In this document: one piece after another, positions 15,109 to 23,657 of the stretch | Position numbering within the stretch: the stretch's first letter is position 1 | Layout: each line of letters begins with the position of its first letter | Assembly: GCA_021851785.1 (NCBI GenBank) | Contig: JAJZBV010000001.1 | Span: 124,001 to 188,000 of the forward strand | Length of the DNA stretch: 64,000 nt | Reading direction: 5' to 3' | Source: Pseudomonadota bacterium | GTDB lineage: Bacteria; Pseudomonadota; Alphaproteobacteria; Acetobacterales; Acetobacteraceae | Notes under the pieces: generated by a model | Seen by the model: the letters and a program-made list of their open reading frames with translations, nothing else | Database searches by the model: none | What the model was told of the DNA's origin: nothing | Translations under genes and position numbers: made by a program

Positions 15109-16347
15109 TTGGGCTTCCGGCGAGAGCACGAGGCAATGGGTGTGGCTGCGCGCCAGGCGCTCGCAGGCATCGATCGCGCCGGCGCGCGACAACCCGGTGA
15201 GCCGGGCGCGATAGAGCCGCGCCCGCGCCTGCTGCACCATGCCGACCAGCGGCTGGCCGGCGGCGAGATGGGCGGCGTCACGCGCGGCGAGGGCGGCGCT
15301 GTGCGCTTGCGCGGCACTGGCGAAGGCGCCGACCTGGATCGCCCATTCATGCCCGGCCGCCTCGTCCCGCCGCGCCGGCAGCGGCTCGGCGACGGCCTGG
15401 GAGATCAGGTGAAAGCCCGAACCGCCATGCCCGCCACTCGCCGGGGTGGCGGCGGCGAATTCGCCGGCGGCGAGATTGGAATGGGTCGGCGCCGCCGCCG
15501 GGATCGGCGGCAGCGGCGCCGCGGTGACGGGTGCGACGGTGATGGGCGCGATCAGCGAGCGGCTGGCGACCGGCACCGGCGCGGCGAGCGGCCGCGGTGG
15601 CGCGGGCTGCGGTTGCGACGGCGGACGGTTCCAGGCGAAGAGCGCGTGGCTGCCGCGCCGTCCCGGCGGGACGACATCGGGGATCCGGTTATAGGCGAGC
15701 TGCTCGGCCGGCGAGCGCCGGGCCGGATAGGTGCCGGCGATCGCCGGGGCGATCATCGCGACATAGCGCCTCGCCTCATCGGGCAGCGGCGCATTGCCGG
15801 CGAGATAGCCATCGAGCCGGCGCGGGCCGGCGTTATAGGCGGCGAGGAAGGCGGGGATGCCGTAGAGGTCGTACATCGCCCGGAGATAGGCCGTGCCGGC
15901 GAGGATGTTGTTGTGCGGGTCATAGGGATCGTCGCCGAGATGGTTTTCGGCGCGCATTTCCCCGTAGGTCGCCGGCATGAGCTGCATCAGCCCCATCGCC
16001 CCGACCGGCGAGGTGATCGGCCGGCCGGCGAGGAATTCGTGGCCGCCGGATTCGACCTTCATGACCGCGCGGATCCAGCGATCCGGCACATCGAAACGCC
16101 GCGACGCCTCGGTGATGTAAGGGCCCCAGGGGTCGCTCGGCGGGCCGGGCGGCGGATAGTTGTGGCGCGCCTCGGCGGCGAAGCGCGCGGCCTCTTGCTG
16201 GGCGTTCATCGAGGAATGGCCGGCGCAGGCGGCGAGGAGAACGGGGAGCAGCAGCAGCGCGGCGCGGATCAGCGCCCTCTTCCCCGATCGCGCGGCGGAG
16301 GGACAGATCCGCCGCGATGGGCGGCGAGAGCAGGCGCGAACCGGCAT
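15103..16347 (-). CDS. Lytic murein transglycosylase lipoprotein with SPOR domain
   Basis: A 414-residue envelope protein. A long basic N-terminus leads to the lipoprotein signal LLLLPVLLAACAG with the lipobox cysteine near residue 41, so export and lipidation are expected. The SLT catalytic domain (about 70-210) has AVMKVESGGHEF with the catalytic glutamate, GAMGLMQLMPATYGEM, and LAAYNAGPRRLDGYL. A proline/alanine-rich linker follows, then a SPOR-like C-terminal domain (WAIQVGAFASAAQAHSAA) expected to bind denuded glycan at the division site. The 40-residue n-region is long, so a start nearer the hydrophobic core is possible. The gene ends inside a 14-bp tandem repeat. Confidence 0.88.
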   Translation of the reverse strand: MPVRACSRRPSRRICPSAARSGKRALIRAALLLLPVLLAACAGHSSMNAQQEAARFAAEARHNYPPPGPPSDPWGPYITEASRRFDVPDRWIRAVMKVESGGHEFLAGRPITSPVGAMGLMQLMPATYGEMRAENHLGDDPYDPHNNILAGTAYLRAMYDLYGIPAFLAAYNAGPRRLDGYLAGNAPLPDEARRYVAMIAPAIAGTYPARRSPAEQLAYNRIPDVVPPGRRGSHALFAWNRPPSQPQPAPPRPLAAPVPVASRSLIAPITVAPVTAAPLPPIPAAAPTHSNLAAGEFAAATPASGGHGGSGFHLISQAVAEPLPARRDEAAGHEWAIQVGAFASAAQAHSAALAARDAAHLAAGQPLVGMVQQARARLYRARLTGLSRAGAIDACERLARSHTHCLVLSPEAQS

Positions 16348-16506
16348 CCGGGCAACTTCCCCCGCGGTGACCCGCCACCCGAAAATGCGTCGAGCGGCGC
16401 GGAAACGCCCCGCTCCTCATCGCCCACGCGCCCGTGCTTGCGCGTGTCGCTGATAAACTCGATAAGGAACGGCCCCTAACGCTCTATATGAAAACGCCTC
16501 CTTGGG

Positions 16507-17574
16507 TCAAGGCTTGTTTTCCGCCGCCGCCGTCTCGCGCGCCAGCAGTTCGCGCTTGCGGTCAACCCCCCAGGCGTAGCCCGAGAGCGCGCCGTCGCCG
16601 CGCACCACCCGATGACAGGGGATGGCGACCGCGAGCCGGTTCGCGGCACAGGCTCCGGCGACGGCACGGGCGGCGCCCTTTGCCCCGATGCATTCGGCGA
16701 GCGCCGCATAGGACGCCGTCGCGCCGGGCGGAATGGCCTGGAGCGCGCGCCAGACGCGCTCCTGGAAAGCGGTGCCCCTGATGTCGAGCGGGAGGTCGGC
16801 GGTCGTCTCCGGGTGCTCCACCAGGGCGACGACGCGGGCGATCAGGCGCTCGAATGCCGCATCACCGCCGATCAGCACCGCCGCGGGGAAACGGGCCTGG
16901 AAGCGCGCAAGCAGGGTCTCCGCGTCGTCGCCGAGATCGATCGCGGCGATGCCTTTCTCGGTCGCGGCGACCAGGATCGCGCCGAGGCTGGTCTCACCGA
17001 GGGCGAAGCGGAGGCGCGCATGGGCGCCGCCGTCGCGCCAGGCCCGCGGCGCCATGCCGAGCCGGCCCGAAGCCTCGGCATAGAACCGGCTGCTGGCGCC
17101 GAAACCGGCGTCATAGAGCGCCGCCGTCACCGAGGCACCCGCGGCGAGTGCTGCGCGGGCGCGCCGGGCACGAAGCCCGGCGGCGTAGGCTTTCGGCGTG
17201 AGCCCGGTCGCCGCCTTGAAGACGCGGTGGAAATGAAACCGGCTGAGGCCGGCGCAAGCGGCGATGGCGTCGAGAGCGGGCGGCTCCTCGGCCGCTTCGA
17301 TCAGGCGGCAGGCGGCTTCGACCCCGGCCGCGTGGCGGCTCACAGCCGGCGGCGCGTCGGGCCGGCAGCGGCGGCAGGGGCGAAAGCCGGCCCGCGCCGC
17401 TTGCGCCGGGGTGGCGAAGAAGCGGACATGTTCGGGCTTGGCGCGCCGCGCCGGGCAGCTCGGCCGGCAATAGACGCCGGTGGTGGTGACGGCATAGACG
17501 AAGGCGCCGTCGGCGGCCCGGTCGCGGGCGGCGATCGCGTCTCTCCGGGCTGATTCGGTGGGGAAAGCGTTCAT
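16507..17574 (-). CDS. ada: Bifunctional Ada: methylphosphotriester sensor/activator and O6-methylguanine-DNA methyltransferase
   Basis: A 355-residue Ada protein with all domains. The zinc-binding N-terminal domain has Cys36 and Cys40 (VYCRPSCP) and Cys67/Cys70 (RPCRRC), matching the E. coli set in which the first cysteine accepts methyl from phosphotriesters. An AraC-type helix-turn-helix region follows (SRFHFHRVFKAATGLTPKAY, then FGASSRFYAEASGRLGM). The C-terminal methyltransferase has the suicide motif AIPCHRVV. It repairs alkylated DNA and, when methylated, activates its own operon. The ATG overlaps the stop of the DUF1203 gene (ATGA), so the two are co-translated. Base 16507 marks its TGA. 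Confidence 0.93.
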   Translation of the reverse strand: MNAFPTESARRDAIAARDRAADGAFVYAVTTTGVYCRPSCPARRAKPEHVRFFATPAQAARAGFRPCRRCRPDAPPAVSRHAAGVEAACRLIEAAEEPPALDAIAACAGLSRFHFHRVFKAATGLTPKAYAAGLRARRARAALAAGASVTAALYDAGFGASSRFYAEASGRLGMAPRAWRDGGAHARLRFALGETSLGAILVAATEKGIAAIDLGDDAETLLARFQARFPAAVLIGGDAAFERLIARVVALVEHPETTADLPLDIRGTAFQERVWRALQAIPPGATASYAALAECIGAKGAARAVAGACAANRLAVAIPCHRVVRGDGALSGYAWGVDRKRELLARETAAAENKP

Positions 17575-18050
17575 GCGCGCTCCACCCTCGCCGCATAGCA
17601 GCCGGGGGCGGCGAAATGGATGTGCAGATAGGCGGTCTCCTTATCCGCCAGCAGGCGAACGATCTCCGTCTCGACCTCGCGCCCGTCGACCAGGGCCCAG
17701 CCGCGCATCATCCCCGCCGCGTCGAAGCCGCGGACGGCAAGGGTGCGAAGCCGAAGCTGCTCGGGAACCTGGTTCACGGCGTCGAACCGCGTCTCTCCTT
17801 CGCGCACATAGATGGCGAATCGCATGCGGTAGGGGGAGTCGACGGCATGGTGCTCGTGATTGATCAGCAGCAGGGTATCGCCCGGATGTGAGTCGGTGAG
17901 GCTGACGCGGCACGGATAGCCGGGAACGCGGTCGTCGGCGATCCGGCGAACCGCGCCCTGCGCGGCGAGTTCGGCGTCGCTCATCGTGAAAAACGGCGCG
18001 AATGGCTCGGCCGGGAGGCCGAGAATACGGAAAGAGGGGGTGGTGTCCAT
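17571..18050 (-). CDS. DUF1203 family protein
   Basis: A 159-residue cytoplasmic protein of unknown function resembling DUF1203 proteins. It begins with TPSFRILGLPAEPFAPFF, has a conserved central region VPGYPCRVSLTDSHPGDTLLLINHEHH and DSPYRMRFAIYVRE, and ends YLHIHFAAPGCYAARVERA. No signal peptide or membrane segment is seen. ATG 18050 was chosen because GGAG lies upstream and the longer frame has no family similarity. It is the first gene of a two-gene operon with ada, overlapping by 4 nt, which hints at a role in alkylation or genotoxic stress; this is inference only. Confidence 0.8.
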   Translation of the reverse strand: MDTTPSFRILGLPAEPFAPFFTMSDAELAAQGAVRRIADDRVPGYPCRVSLTDSHPGDTLLLINHEHHAVDSPYRMRFAIYVREGETRFDAVNQVPEQLRLRTLAVRGFDAAGMMRGWALVDGREVETEIVRLLADKETAYLHIHFAAPGCYAARVERA

Positions 18051-18179
18051 GGCAAAGGCTCCACTGATCGGTTGCGGAGCCTGCCTAGCGCCTCGCGCGA
18101 GGCGGCGCGTTCGGTTTCTTGCGGTCGAATCAGCGGGGCCATTTGACGCTGATGGCTCCCGCAAGGCGGTTTTTCCGGC

Positions 18180-18554
18180 TCAGTCTCCGAGCAGGCGGCG
18201 GCGCTCCTCGAACTCGTCCCGGTCGATTTCGCCACGGGCGAAACGCTCCTTGAGGATATCGAGCGCCGTCCGGTTCGGCGGCGGGGTGTATGGCGGCCCC
18301 GCCGCATGCCATGGCCCGCCGATCCAACGGACCACCACGACGACGGCGACGATCACCACGACGAGCGGCAGGATCATGAACACTGGCCCGAACAACATGC
18401 CCGGCCATCCCCACATCATGCCCGACATCATGCCCGGCCCATATCCGTAGGGTTCGGCCGTTGTCTGCGCCCATGCCCAGATGGGCGCCAACGCGATCGT
18501 CGCGCCCACCCCGGCGCCGGCTTTTTGTCGCCATGTTGGCCCTCGCCAGAACAT
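18180..18554 (-). CDS. Small membrane protein with C-terminal SHOCT domain
   Basis: A 124-residue protein. It begins with a signal-like segment (AGAGVGATIALAPIWAWAQ), then a Met/Gly/Pro-rich stretch (YGPGMMSGMMWGWPGM), a strong transmembrane helix (FMILPLVVVIVAVVVVVRW), and ends with a SHOCT motif (ALDILKERFARGEIDRDEFE), a short helical hairpin found at the end of many small proteins. ATG 18554 follows GGAG with 6 nt spacing; ATG 18566 is in frame but lacks a ribosome-binding site. Such proteins often lie near metal-handling genes, and the methionine-rich stretch might bind copper, but nothing here proves that. Confidence 0.78.
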   Translation of the reverse strand: MFWRGPTWRQKAGAGVGATIALAPIWAWAQTTAEPYGYGPGMMSGMMWGWPGMLFGPVFMILPLVVVIVAVVVVVRWIGGPWHAAGPPYTPPPNRTALDILKERFARGEIDRDEFEERRRLLGD

Positions 18555-18580
18555 TGCTTTCTCCATCGGTTGCCGAATCC

Positions 18581-19186
18581 TCAGGCGGTCGGTTTCTCGA
18601 AGATCGCGCCGTAGTGGTAGGGCGGCAGTTCGACGACGCGCGCTGGACGAAAACCGGCCGGGGCGACCGCTGCCGCCACTTCCTCCGGCGTCATCCGCAT
18701 CTCGGTCCGTGGTCCGCGCCACTGGCCGAGGACGGTCGTCTCCTCGCGCGGGCGCCGGTGCCAGTTGACCACGATAAACCAGCCGCCCGGTTTCAGGACG
18801 GCGGCAATGCCGCGGGCCAGCCGTGCCTTGTCAGGCACGCCGTGAAAAGTGTTCGCGATCAGCACGAGATCCGCCGGGCGGCGCACCAGCCTGGCGATGT
18901 CGTAGGCGTCACCTTCGACGAAGTCGCAGGCCCCAGCGTCGCTGACCGCCGCCACTTTCTCCCGTGCAAGGGCCAGCATCCGCGGATCGTTGTCGATGGC
19001 GACGATATGCCGGGCCAGGCGCGCCAGCGGCGCGGTGAACAGGCCATCGCCGCAGCAGAGATCGACGGCCATCCCCGTGCCGGGTGCGATCCCGAGGCCG
19101 GCGAGCACCTGGCCGGGTTGGGGCCAGAGTGCCTGCCACCAGTCGGGATCGGGCATTACCGTCGCCGGGAAGCTCTCCGCGGTCAT
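18581..19186 (-). CDS. Class I SAM-dependent methyltransferase
   Basis: A 201-residue methyltransferase of the UbiE/class I type. The SAM-binding motif I is MAVDLCCGDGLFTAPLA, motif II region HIVAIDNDPRML, then FVEGDAYDIA and the post-motif DLVLIANTFHGVPDK, GIAAVLKPGGWFIVVNWH. The C-terminal part ends with VELPPYHYGAIFEKP, like small-molecule methyltransferases linked to metal or sulfur compounds. ATG 19186 has GGAAAGG upstream; an in-frame extension of 23 residues is not supported. The substrate is unknown. It lies 26 nt upstream of the SHOCT gene on the same strand, so a two-gene unit is likely. Confidence 0.82.
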   Translation of the reverse strand: MTAESFPATVMPDPDWWQALWPQPGQVLAGLGIAPGTGMAVDLCCGDGLFTAPLARLARHIVAIDNDPRMLALAREKVAAVSDAGACDFVEGDAYDIARLVRRPADLVLIANTFHGVPDKARLARGIAAVLKPGGWFIVVNWHRRPREETTVLGQWRGPRTEMRMTPEEVAAAVAPAGFRPARVVELPPYHYGAIFEKPTA

Positions 19187-19276
19187 TTCGAAGCCTTTCC
19201 CGAAACCTCTCACGACGCATGGGGGACTTCCCCGCGTAAAAGGGCTTTGATCCAAATCAACCGGATTTCGGCACGT

Positions 19277-20716
19277 TCATTTGACGCTGGCGACGCGGAG
19301 CGCGTTGGTGGTGCCGGGTTTGCCGAAGGGGATGCCGGCGACCACCACGATCTCCTCGCCGGGCCGCGCGAACCCCTCCTGCTGCACGAGGCGGACGGCG
19401 CGCGAAACGGTCTCGGTCATGGAGTGGGTGAGCGGCGTGATCAGCGCATGCACCCCCCAGGTGAAGGCCATCCGCCGCGCCGTCGCGACATCCGGGGTGA
19501 GGCCAAGCACCGGGCAATCGGGCCGCTCGCGGGCGACGCGGAGCGCGGTGCTGCCCGAGGAGGTGAAGGCGGCGATCGCTTTCGCGCCGATGGTGTGGGC
19601 GACGCCGCGGGCGGCGGCGGCGATGGCGTCGGCGGAGGAGTGTTCCGGCGCCGGGCGCGCGGCCTCGGTGATCGCGCGCCAGCCGGGATCGCGCTCGACG
19701 CGGGCGACGATGCGGTCCATGATGTTCACCGCCTCGAACGGGTATTGCCCGGCGGCGGTCTCGGCCGACAGCATCACCGCATCCGCGCCCTCGAACACCG
19801 CCGTCGCGACGTCGGAGGCCTCGGCGCGGGTCGGCGCCGGCGCGTTGATCATGCTCTCCAGCATCTGTGTCGCCACCACCACCGGGCGGCCGAGGGCGCG
19901 CGCGGCGCTGATGATGCGCTTTTGCGCGAGCGGCACCTCCTCGGGCGGCAATTCGACGCCGAGATCGCCGCGCGCCACCATCACCGCGTCCGAGAGCGCG
20001 AGAATGGCGTCGAGATTGTCGAGCGCCTGCGGCTTTTCGAGCTTGGTCATGATCCAGGCGCGCCCGGCGGCGATCTCGCGCGCCTCGGCGACATCCTCGG
20101 GGCGCTGGACGAAGGAGAGGCCGATGCAATCGGCGCCGTGATCGAGGGCGAAGGCGAGATCGGCGCGGTCCTTCGCGGTGAGCGCCGGGATCGGCAGCAC
20201 GATATCGGGGACATTGACGCCCTTGCGGTCGGAAAGCGGCCCGCCGACCACGATCTCGGTCTCGAGATGATCATCGCGCGTGTGAGTGACGCGGAGGCGC
20301 AATTTGCCGTCGTCGAGCAGGAGCATGGTGCCGATCCGCGCGGCGGCGATGATTTCCGGATGCGGCAATTCGACGCGACGGGAATTGCCCGGCGTCGGGT
20401 TGAGGTCGAGGCGGAATTCCTGCCCGGTCTGTAGATGCACACGCCCGCCGCCGAACCGCCCGACGCGGAGCTTCGGCCCCTGGACATCGGCGAGAATGCC
20501 GATCGGCCGACCGAATTCCGCTTCCAGGGCGCGGATCGCCTGGATCCGCGCGGCGTGGTCCTCATGCGTGCCGTGCGAGAAATTGAGCCGGAACACGTCC
20601 GCCCCGGCCTGGAACAGCCGCGCCAGAATTTCCGGCGTCGAACTCGCGGGACCGATGGTGGCGATGATCTTGGTGCGGCGGCGGCGGCGGAGATGGGGGT
20701 GGGGCTGTGAAATCAT
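19277..20716 (-). CDS. pyk: Pyruvate kinase
   Basis: A 479-residue pyruvate kinase converting phosphoenolpyruvate and ADP to pyruvate and ATP. The N-terminus TKIIATIGPASSTPE and FRLNFSHGTHEDH are diagnostic; LTAKDRADLAFALDHGADCIGLSFVQRPEDV, MTKLEKPQAL (PROSITE pyruvate kinase lysine region), MVARGDLGVELPPEEVPLAQK and VVATQMLESMINAPAPTRAEASDVATA (written here in two blocks of the family) follow. The C-terminal domain, ending GIPFGKPGTTNALRVASV, is complete. It starts 20 nt after the glycerate kinase gene, so the pair forms a unit that would take glycerate through 2-phosphoglycerate and enolase to pyruvate; in Agrobacterium tartrate clusters the same pair is ttuD-ttuE. Confidence 0.94.
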   Translation of the reverse strand: MISQPHPHLRRRRRTKIIATIGPASSTPEILARLFQAGADVFRLNFSHGTHEDHAARIQAIRALEAEFGRPIGILADVQGPKLRVGRFGGGRVHLQTGQEFRLDLNPTPGNSRRVELPHPEIIAAARIGTMLLLDDGKLRLRVTHTRDDHLETEIVVGGPLSDRKGVNVPDIVLPIPALTAKDRADLAFALDHGADCIGLSFVQRPEDVAEAREIAAGRAWIMTKLEKPQALDNLDAILALSDAVMVARGDLGVELPPEEVPLAQKRIISAARALGRPVVVATQMLESMINAPAPTRAEASDVATAVFEGADAVMLSAETAAGQYPFEAVNIMDRIVARVERDPGWRAITEAARPAPEHSSADAIAAAARGVAHTIGAKAIAAFTSSGSTALRVARERPDCPVLGLTPDVATARRMAFTWGVHALITPLTHSMTETVSRAVRLVQQEGFARPGEEIVVVAGIPFGKPGTTNALRVASVK

Positions 20717-20735
20717 CCGGTCTGTGGCCTTCCCG

Positions 20736-22013
20736 TCATGCGATCAGGATCGCGCGGATATCGTTGACGTTGGTCAGCGTCGGGCCGGTGACGACGAGAT
20801 CGCCGAGCGCCGCGAACAGGCCGTAGCTGTCATGCGCGGCGAGGACAGCGCGCGGGTCGAGCCCGCCGGCGCGGGCGCGGGCCAGGGTGTCGGGGGTGAT
20901 GATCGCGCCGGCCGCGTCCTCGGTGCCGTCGATGCCGTCGCTGTCGCCGGCGAGGGCGAAAATGCCGGGAGCCCCCGCGAGCGCGATGGCGAGGCCGAGC
21001 AGGCATTCGGTATTGCGCCCGCCGCACCCGGGGGCGGCGTCGGCGGCGAGCGTCACCGTCGTCTCCCCGCCCGAGAGCAGCAGCGCCGGCGGCGCCAGCG
21101 GCAGGCCGTTCCGGCGCACGCTGGTCGCGATGCCGGCGAGCACGGTGCCGAGTTCGCGGCTTTCGCCCTCCAGCGCATCGCCGAGGATGAGCGGCGCGAG
21201 CCCGGCTTCGCGCGCGCGCGCGGCGGCGGCGGCAAGGGCGAGGGCCGGGGTCGCGATGAGTTGGAAGGCGGCGTGGGGCAGATCGCCGGGCTTGGGCGTC
21301 TCGGCGCCGGCGCCGGCGAGATGGGCGGCGACGCCGGCGGGCGGGATGATGCGGTAGCGGGCGAGAATTTCACGCGCTTCCGCGGTGGTGGAAGGGTCAG
21401 GGACGGTCGGGCCGGAGGCGATGACCGCCGGATCGTCGCCGGGGACGTCGCTGATCGCGAGCGTGACGAGGGGCGCCGGGCGCGCGCAGGCGGCGAGACG
21501 CCCGCCCTTGATCGCCGAGAGATGTTTGCGCACCGTGTTCATCTCGCCGATCGTGGCGCCGGAGGCGAGGAGCGCGCGGTTGATCGCCTGTTTATCGGCC
21601 AGCGTCACCCCCGGCGCCGGCAGCGCGAGCAGCGCCGAGCCGCCGCCCGAAATCAGCGCCAGCACCAGATCCTCGGACCGCAAGCCCCGCACCAGGCCGA
21701 GGATGCGCCGGGCGGCGGCCTCGCCGGCGGCATCCGGCACCGGGTGGGCGGCCTCGACGACCTCGATCCTTCGCGTCGGCACGGCATGGCCGTAGCGGGT
21801 GACGACGAGGCCGGAGAGCGAAACCTCCGGCCAGGCCGCTTCCACCGCCTGCGCCATCAGCGCCGCCGATTTGCCGGCCCCGACCACCACCACGCGGCCG
21901 CGCGGCGGCGCCGGCAGGTGGGCGGCGAGCGCGCGGCGCGGATCGGCGCTGGCGACGGCGGCATCGAACACCGCCCGCAAAACCTCTCGCGCCGCCTTTT
22001 CCTCCCACGCCAT
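20736..22013 (-). CDS. Glycerate 2-kinase (MOFRL/DUF4147 family, TtuD/GckA-like)
   Basis: A 425-residue kinase of the MOFRL-type glycerate kinase family, historically called hydroxypyruvate reductase TtuD. Visible motifs are GRVVVVGAGKSAALMAQAVE, LVLALISGGGSALLALP, NTVRKHLSAIKGGRLA, LAISDVPGDDPAVIASGPT and, near the end, LLSGGETTVTL, GCGGRNTECLLGLA and LAGDSDGIDGTEDAAGA. It phosphorylates glycerate to 2-phosphoglycerate for entry into lower glycolysis. ATG 22013 has AGGAGG about 10 nt upstream; the longer frame is not needed. It is followed by pyk, and a tartrate/D-malate dehydrogenase lies 11 kb away, consistent with use of tartrate or glyoxylate-derived glycerate. Confidence 0.88.
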   Translation of the reverse strand: MAWEEKAAREVLRAVFDAAVASADPRRALAAHLPAPPRGRVVVVGAGKSAALMAQAVEAAWPEVSLSGLVVTRYGHAVPTRRIEVVEAAHPVPDAAGEAAARRILGLVRGLRSEDLVLALISGGGSALLALPAPGVTLADKQAINRALLASGATIGEMNTVRKHLSAIKGGRLAACARPAPLVTLAISDVPGDDPAVIASGPTVPDPSTTAEAREILARYRIIPPAGVAAHLAGAGAETPKPGDLPHAAFQLIATPALALAAAAARAREAGLAPLILGDALEGESRELGTVLAGIATSVRRNGLPLAPPALLLSGGETTVTLAADAAPGCGGRNTECLLGLAIALAGAPGIFALAGDSDGIDGTEDAAGAIITPDTLARARAGGLDPRAVLAAHDSYGLFAALGDLVVTGPTLTNVNDIRAILIA

Positions 22014-22105
22014 GCCGTTCCTGCCTCCTGATCCGCCGCCACTATGGCGAAACCGCGCGCGCCGCGCCATGTTGGAGAGCAATCTTTCGTCTCAGGAGAC
22101 CCGCC

Positions 22106-22417
22106 ATGACCCAGCCGATCGCCGATGACGCGACGCGCATAGCGCTCGAGGCCGCCGCCTTCCGCCGTCTCGTCGCCCATCTCCGCGAGCGCAGCGATGT
22201 CCAGAACATCGATCTCATGACCCTCGCCGGATTCTGCCGCAACTGCCTCTCGCGCTGGTATCGCGAGGCGGCCGAGGAAGCCGGCCTCGCGCTCACCGAC
22301 CCCGCGGCGCGGGAGATCATCTACGGCATGCCCTACAAGGACTGGCAGGCGAAACATCAGACCCCGGCGAGCGAGGCGCAGCGGGCGGCGCTGGCCAAAT
22401 CGCATCCCGGCCATTGA
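22106..22417 (+). CDS. DUF1244 family protein
   Basis: A 103-residue protein of the DUF1244 family, conserved in proteobacteria and without a proven function. The core signature NIDLMTLAGFCRNCLSRWYREAAEE includes two conserved cysteines (CRNC), followed by AREIIYGMPYKDWQAKHQ. It is soluble and alpha-helical by appearance. The ATG follows CAGGAGACC. It is transcribed divergently from the glycerate kinase gene, 92 nt away. The stop codon lies in the first unit of a three-copy CATTGACCC(C)GT tandem repeat. Confidence 0.85.
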   Translation: MTQPIADDATRIALEAAAFRRLVAHLRERSDVQNIDLMTLAGFCRNCLSRWYREAAEEAGLALTDPAAREIIYGMPYKDWQAKHQTPASEAQRAALAKSHPGH

Positions 22418-22445
22418 CCCCGTCATTGACCCGTCATTGACCCTG
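22412..22445. repeat. Tandem repeat of 11-12 bp, three copies, over the DUF1244 stop
   Basis: The units are CATTGACCCCGT (22412-22423), CATTGACCCGT (22424-22434) and CATTGACCCTG (22435-22445). The TGA in the first unit is the DUF1244 stop codon, so each copy carries a stop trinucleotide. Confidence 0.85.
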
Positions 22446-22501
22446 GGGCGCCGGCAAGCTACCCCGGCCCCCGATCAAATACGCGGCATGGCGGAGGCGG
22501 C

Positions 22502-22780
22502 ATGGCTCTCAGGGATGTGACCAAGGAGACCCCGGCGGACACCACTACCGGCGGCATCGCCGGCGAGCGGTTGCGCAGCCTCGTCGAGCGGATCGAGCGG
22601 CTGGAGGAGGAGAAGAAGGCCCTCGCCGACGACATCAAGGACGTGTTCGCCGAAGCCAAATCGGCCGGGTTCGACGTCAAGGTGCTGCGCCAGTTGATCC
22701 GCCTCCGCCGCCAGCAGCCGGCCGAGATCGAGGAACAGGAGACCCTGCTCGATCTCTATCGCCGCGCGCTCGGGATGTAG
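22502..22780 (+). CDS. gapR: GapR family nucleoid-associated protein (DUF2312)
   Basis: A 92-residue DUF2312 protein closely matching the GapR pattern: RLRSLVERIERLEEEKKALA, DDIKDVFAEAKSAGFDVKVL and RQLIRLRRQ, ending DLYRRALGM. In Caulobacter GapR is an essential dimeric/tetrameric coiled-coil protein that binds overtwisted AT-rich DNA ahead of replication and transcription forks and aids topoisomerases. The basic KVLRQLIRLRRQ helix is the DNA-contacting part. The family is characteristic of alphaproteobacteria, so this gene is taxonomically informative. The first 17 residues are a poorly conserved tail. GGAGG stands 4 nt before the ATG. Confidence 0.92.
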   Translation: MALRDVTKETPADTTTGGIAGERLRSLVERIERLEEEKKALADDIKDVFAEAKSAGFDVKVLRQLIRLRRQQPAEIEEQETLLDLYRRALGM

Positions 22781-22828
22781 CGGACGTCGCGGTTGCGGGA
22801 GGCTCGGAAACCCGGCAGATTTGCCGGC

Positions 22829-23557
22829 ATGGACGCGATGGAGGAGATTCTCGCCCTGCCCGGCGGGCCGACCATGGTGCGCTGGCGCCGGCACGCCCAG
22901 GCGCGGCGGGTCAGCCTGCGCATCGATCCGCGCGGCGGCGGTGTCGTGGTGACGCTGCCGGCGCGGGCCGGGCGACGGGCGGGCATGGCCCTCCTCATGA
23001 CCCATGCCGATTGGGTCGCCGAGCGCATCGCCGCCCTGCCCCGCGCCGTCGCCTTCGCCGATGGCGCCGAGATCCCGATCGACGGCGTCGCCCATCGCAT
23101 CCGCCATTTGCCGAAGGGCGACCCCAACGGTGATAACCCCAGTGGCGCGCGGGGCAGCGCCTGGGTGGCGGCGGGGACGCTTTACGTCACCGGCGGGACG
23201 GAGTTCCTGACCCGGCGGGTCGGCGATTTCCTGCGCGCCGAGGCGGGCCGGCGCCTGACCGCGCTGGCGGTGGCCAAGGCGACGATGATCGAGCGGCGTC
23301 CGGCGCGCATCGCCGTCAAGGACACCAGAACGCGCTGGGGAAGCTGTGCCCGCGACGGGGTGTTGAGTTTCAGTTGGCGCCTGGTCATGGCGCCCCCCTT
23401 CGTGCAGGATTATGTCGCCGCCCATGAGGTCGCCCATCTTCGCCACATGGATCACGGGCCGCGTTTCTGGGCGCTGGTCGAGACATTGACGCCGTGGCGG
23501 GCGGAGGGCATGCGCTGGCTCACCGGCGAGGGCGCGCGCCTGCTCAGGATCGGCTGA
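22829..23557 (+). CDS. YgjP-like metallopeptidase (M48-related, DUF45)
   Basis: A 242-residue soluble protein of the YgjP/DUF45 family. It has the substrate-facing RVSLRIDPRGGGVVVTLP start, KDTRTRWGSCARDGVLSFSW (family signature TRWGSC), and the zinc-binding HEVAHLRHMDHGPRFWALVE in which HExxH plus a downstream histidine form the metal site. Close relatives are annotated as M48-type peptidases; their physiological substrates are unknown. ATG 22829 was preferred; an upstream TTG (22793) and a downstream ATG (22838) are also in frame, none with a good ribosome-binding site. It follows gapR by 48 nt and may be read with it. Confidence 0.82.
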   Translation: MDAMEEILALPGGPTMVRWRRHAQARRVSLRIDPRGGGVVVTLPARAGRRAGMALLMTHADWVAERIAALPRAVAFADGAEIPIDGVAHRIRHLPKGDPNGDNPSGARGSAWVAAGTLYVTGGTEFLTRRVGDFLRAEAGRRLTALAVAKATMIERRPARIAVKDTRTRWGSCARDGVLSFSWRLVMAPPFVQDYVAAHEVAHLRHMDHGPRFWALVETLTPWRAEGMRWLTGEGARLLRIG

Positions 23558-23657
23558 TCGGCGCGCCGGAAAATCCGCCCGATGCGCGGCATTGTGGCTT
23601 GCCAAGCGGCCGGCCTGTGCTCTGATAGGCGCCACAAACTCCGGGGGAGCGAACGCC

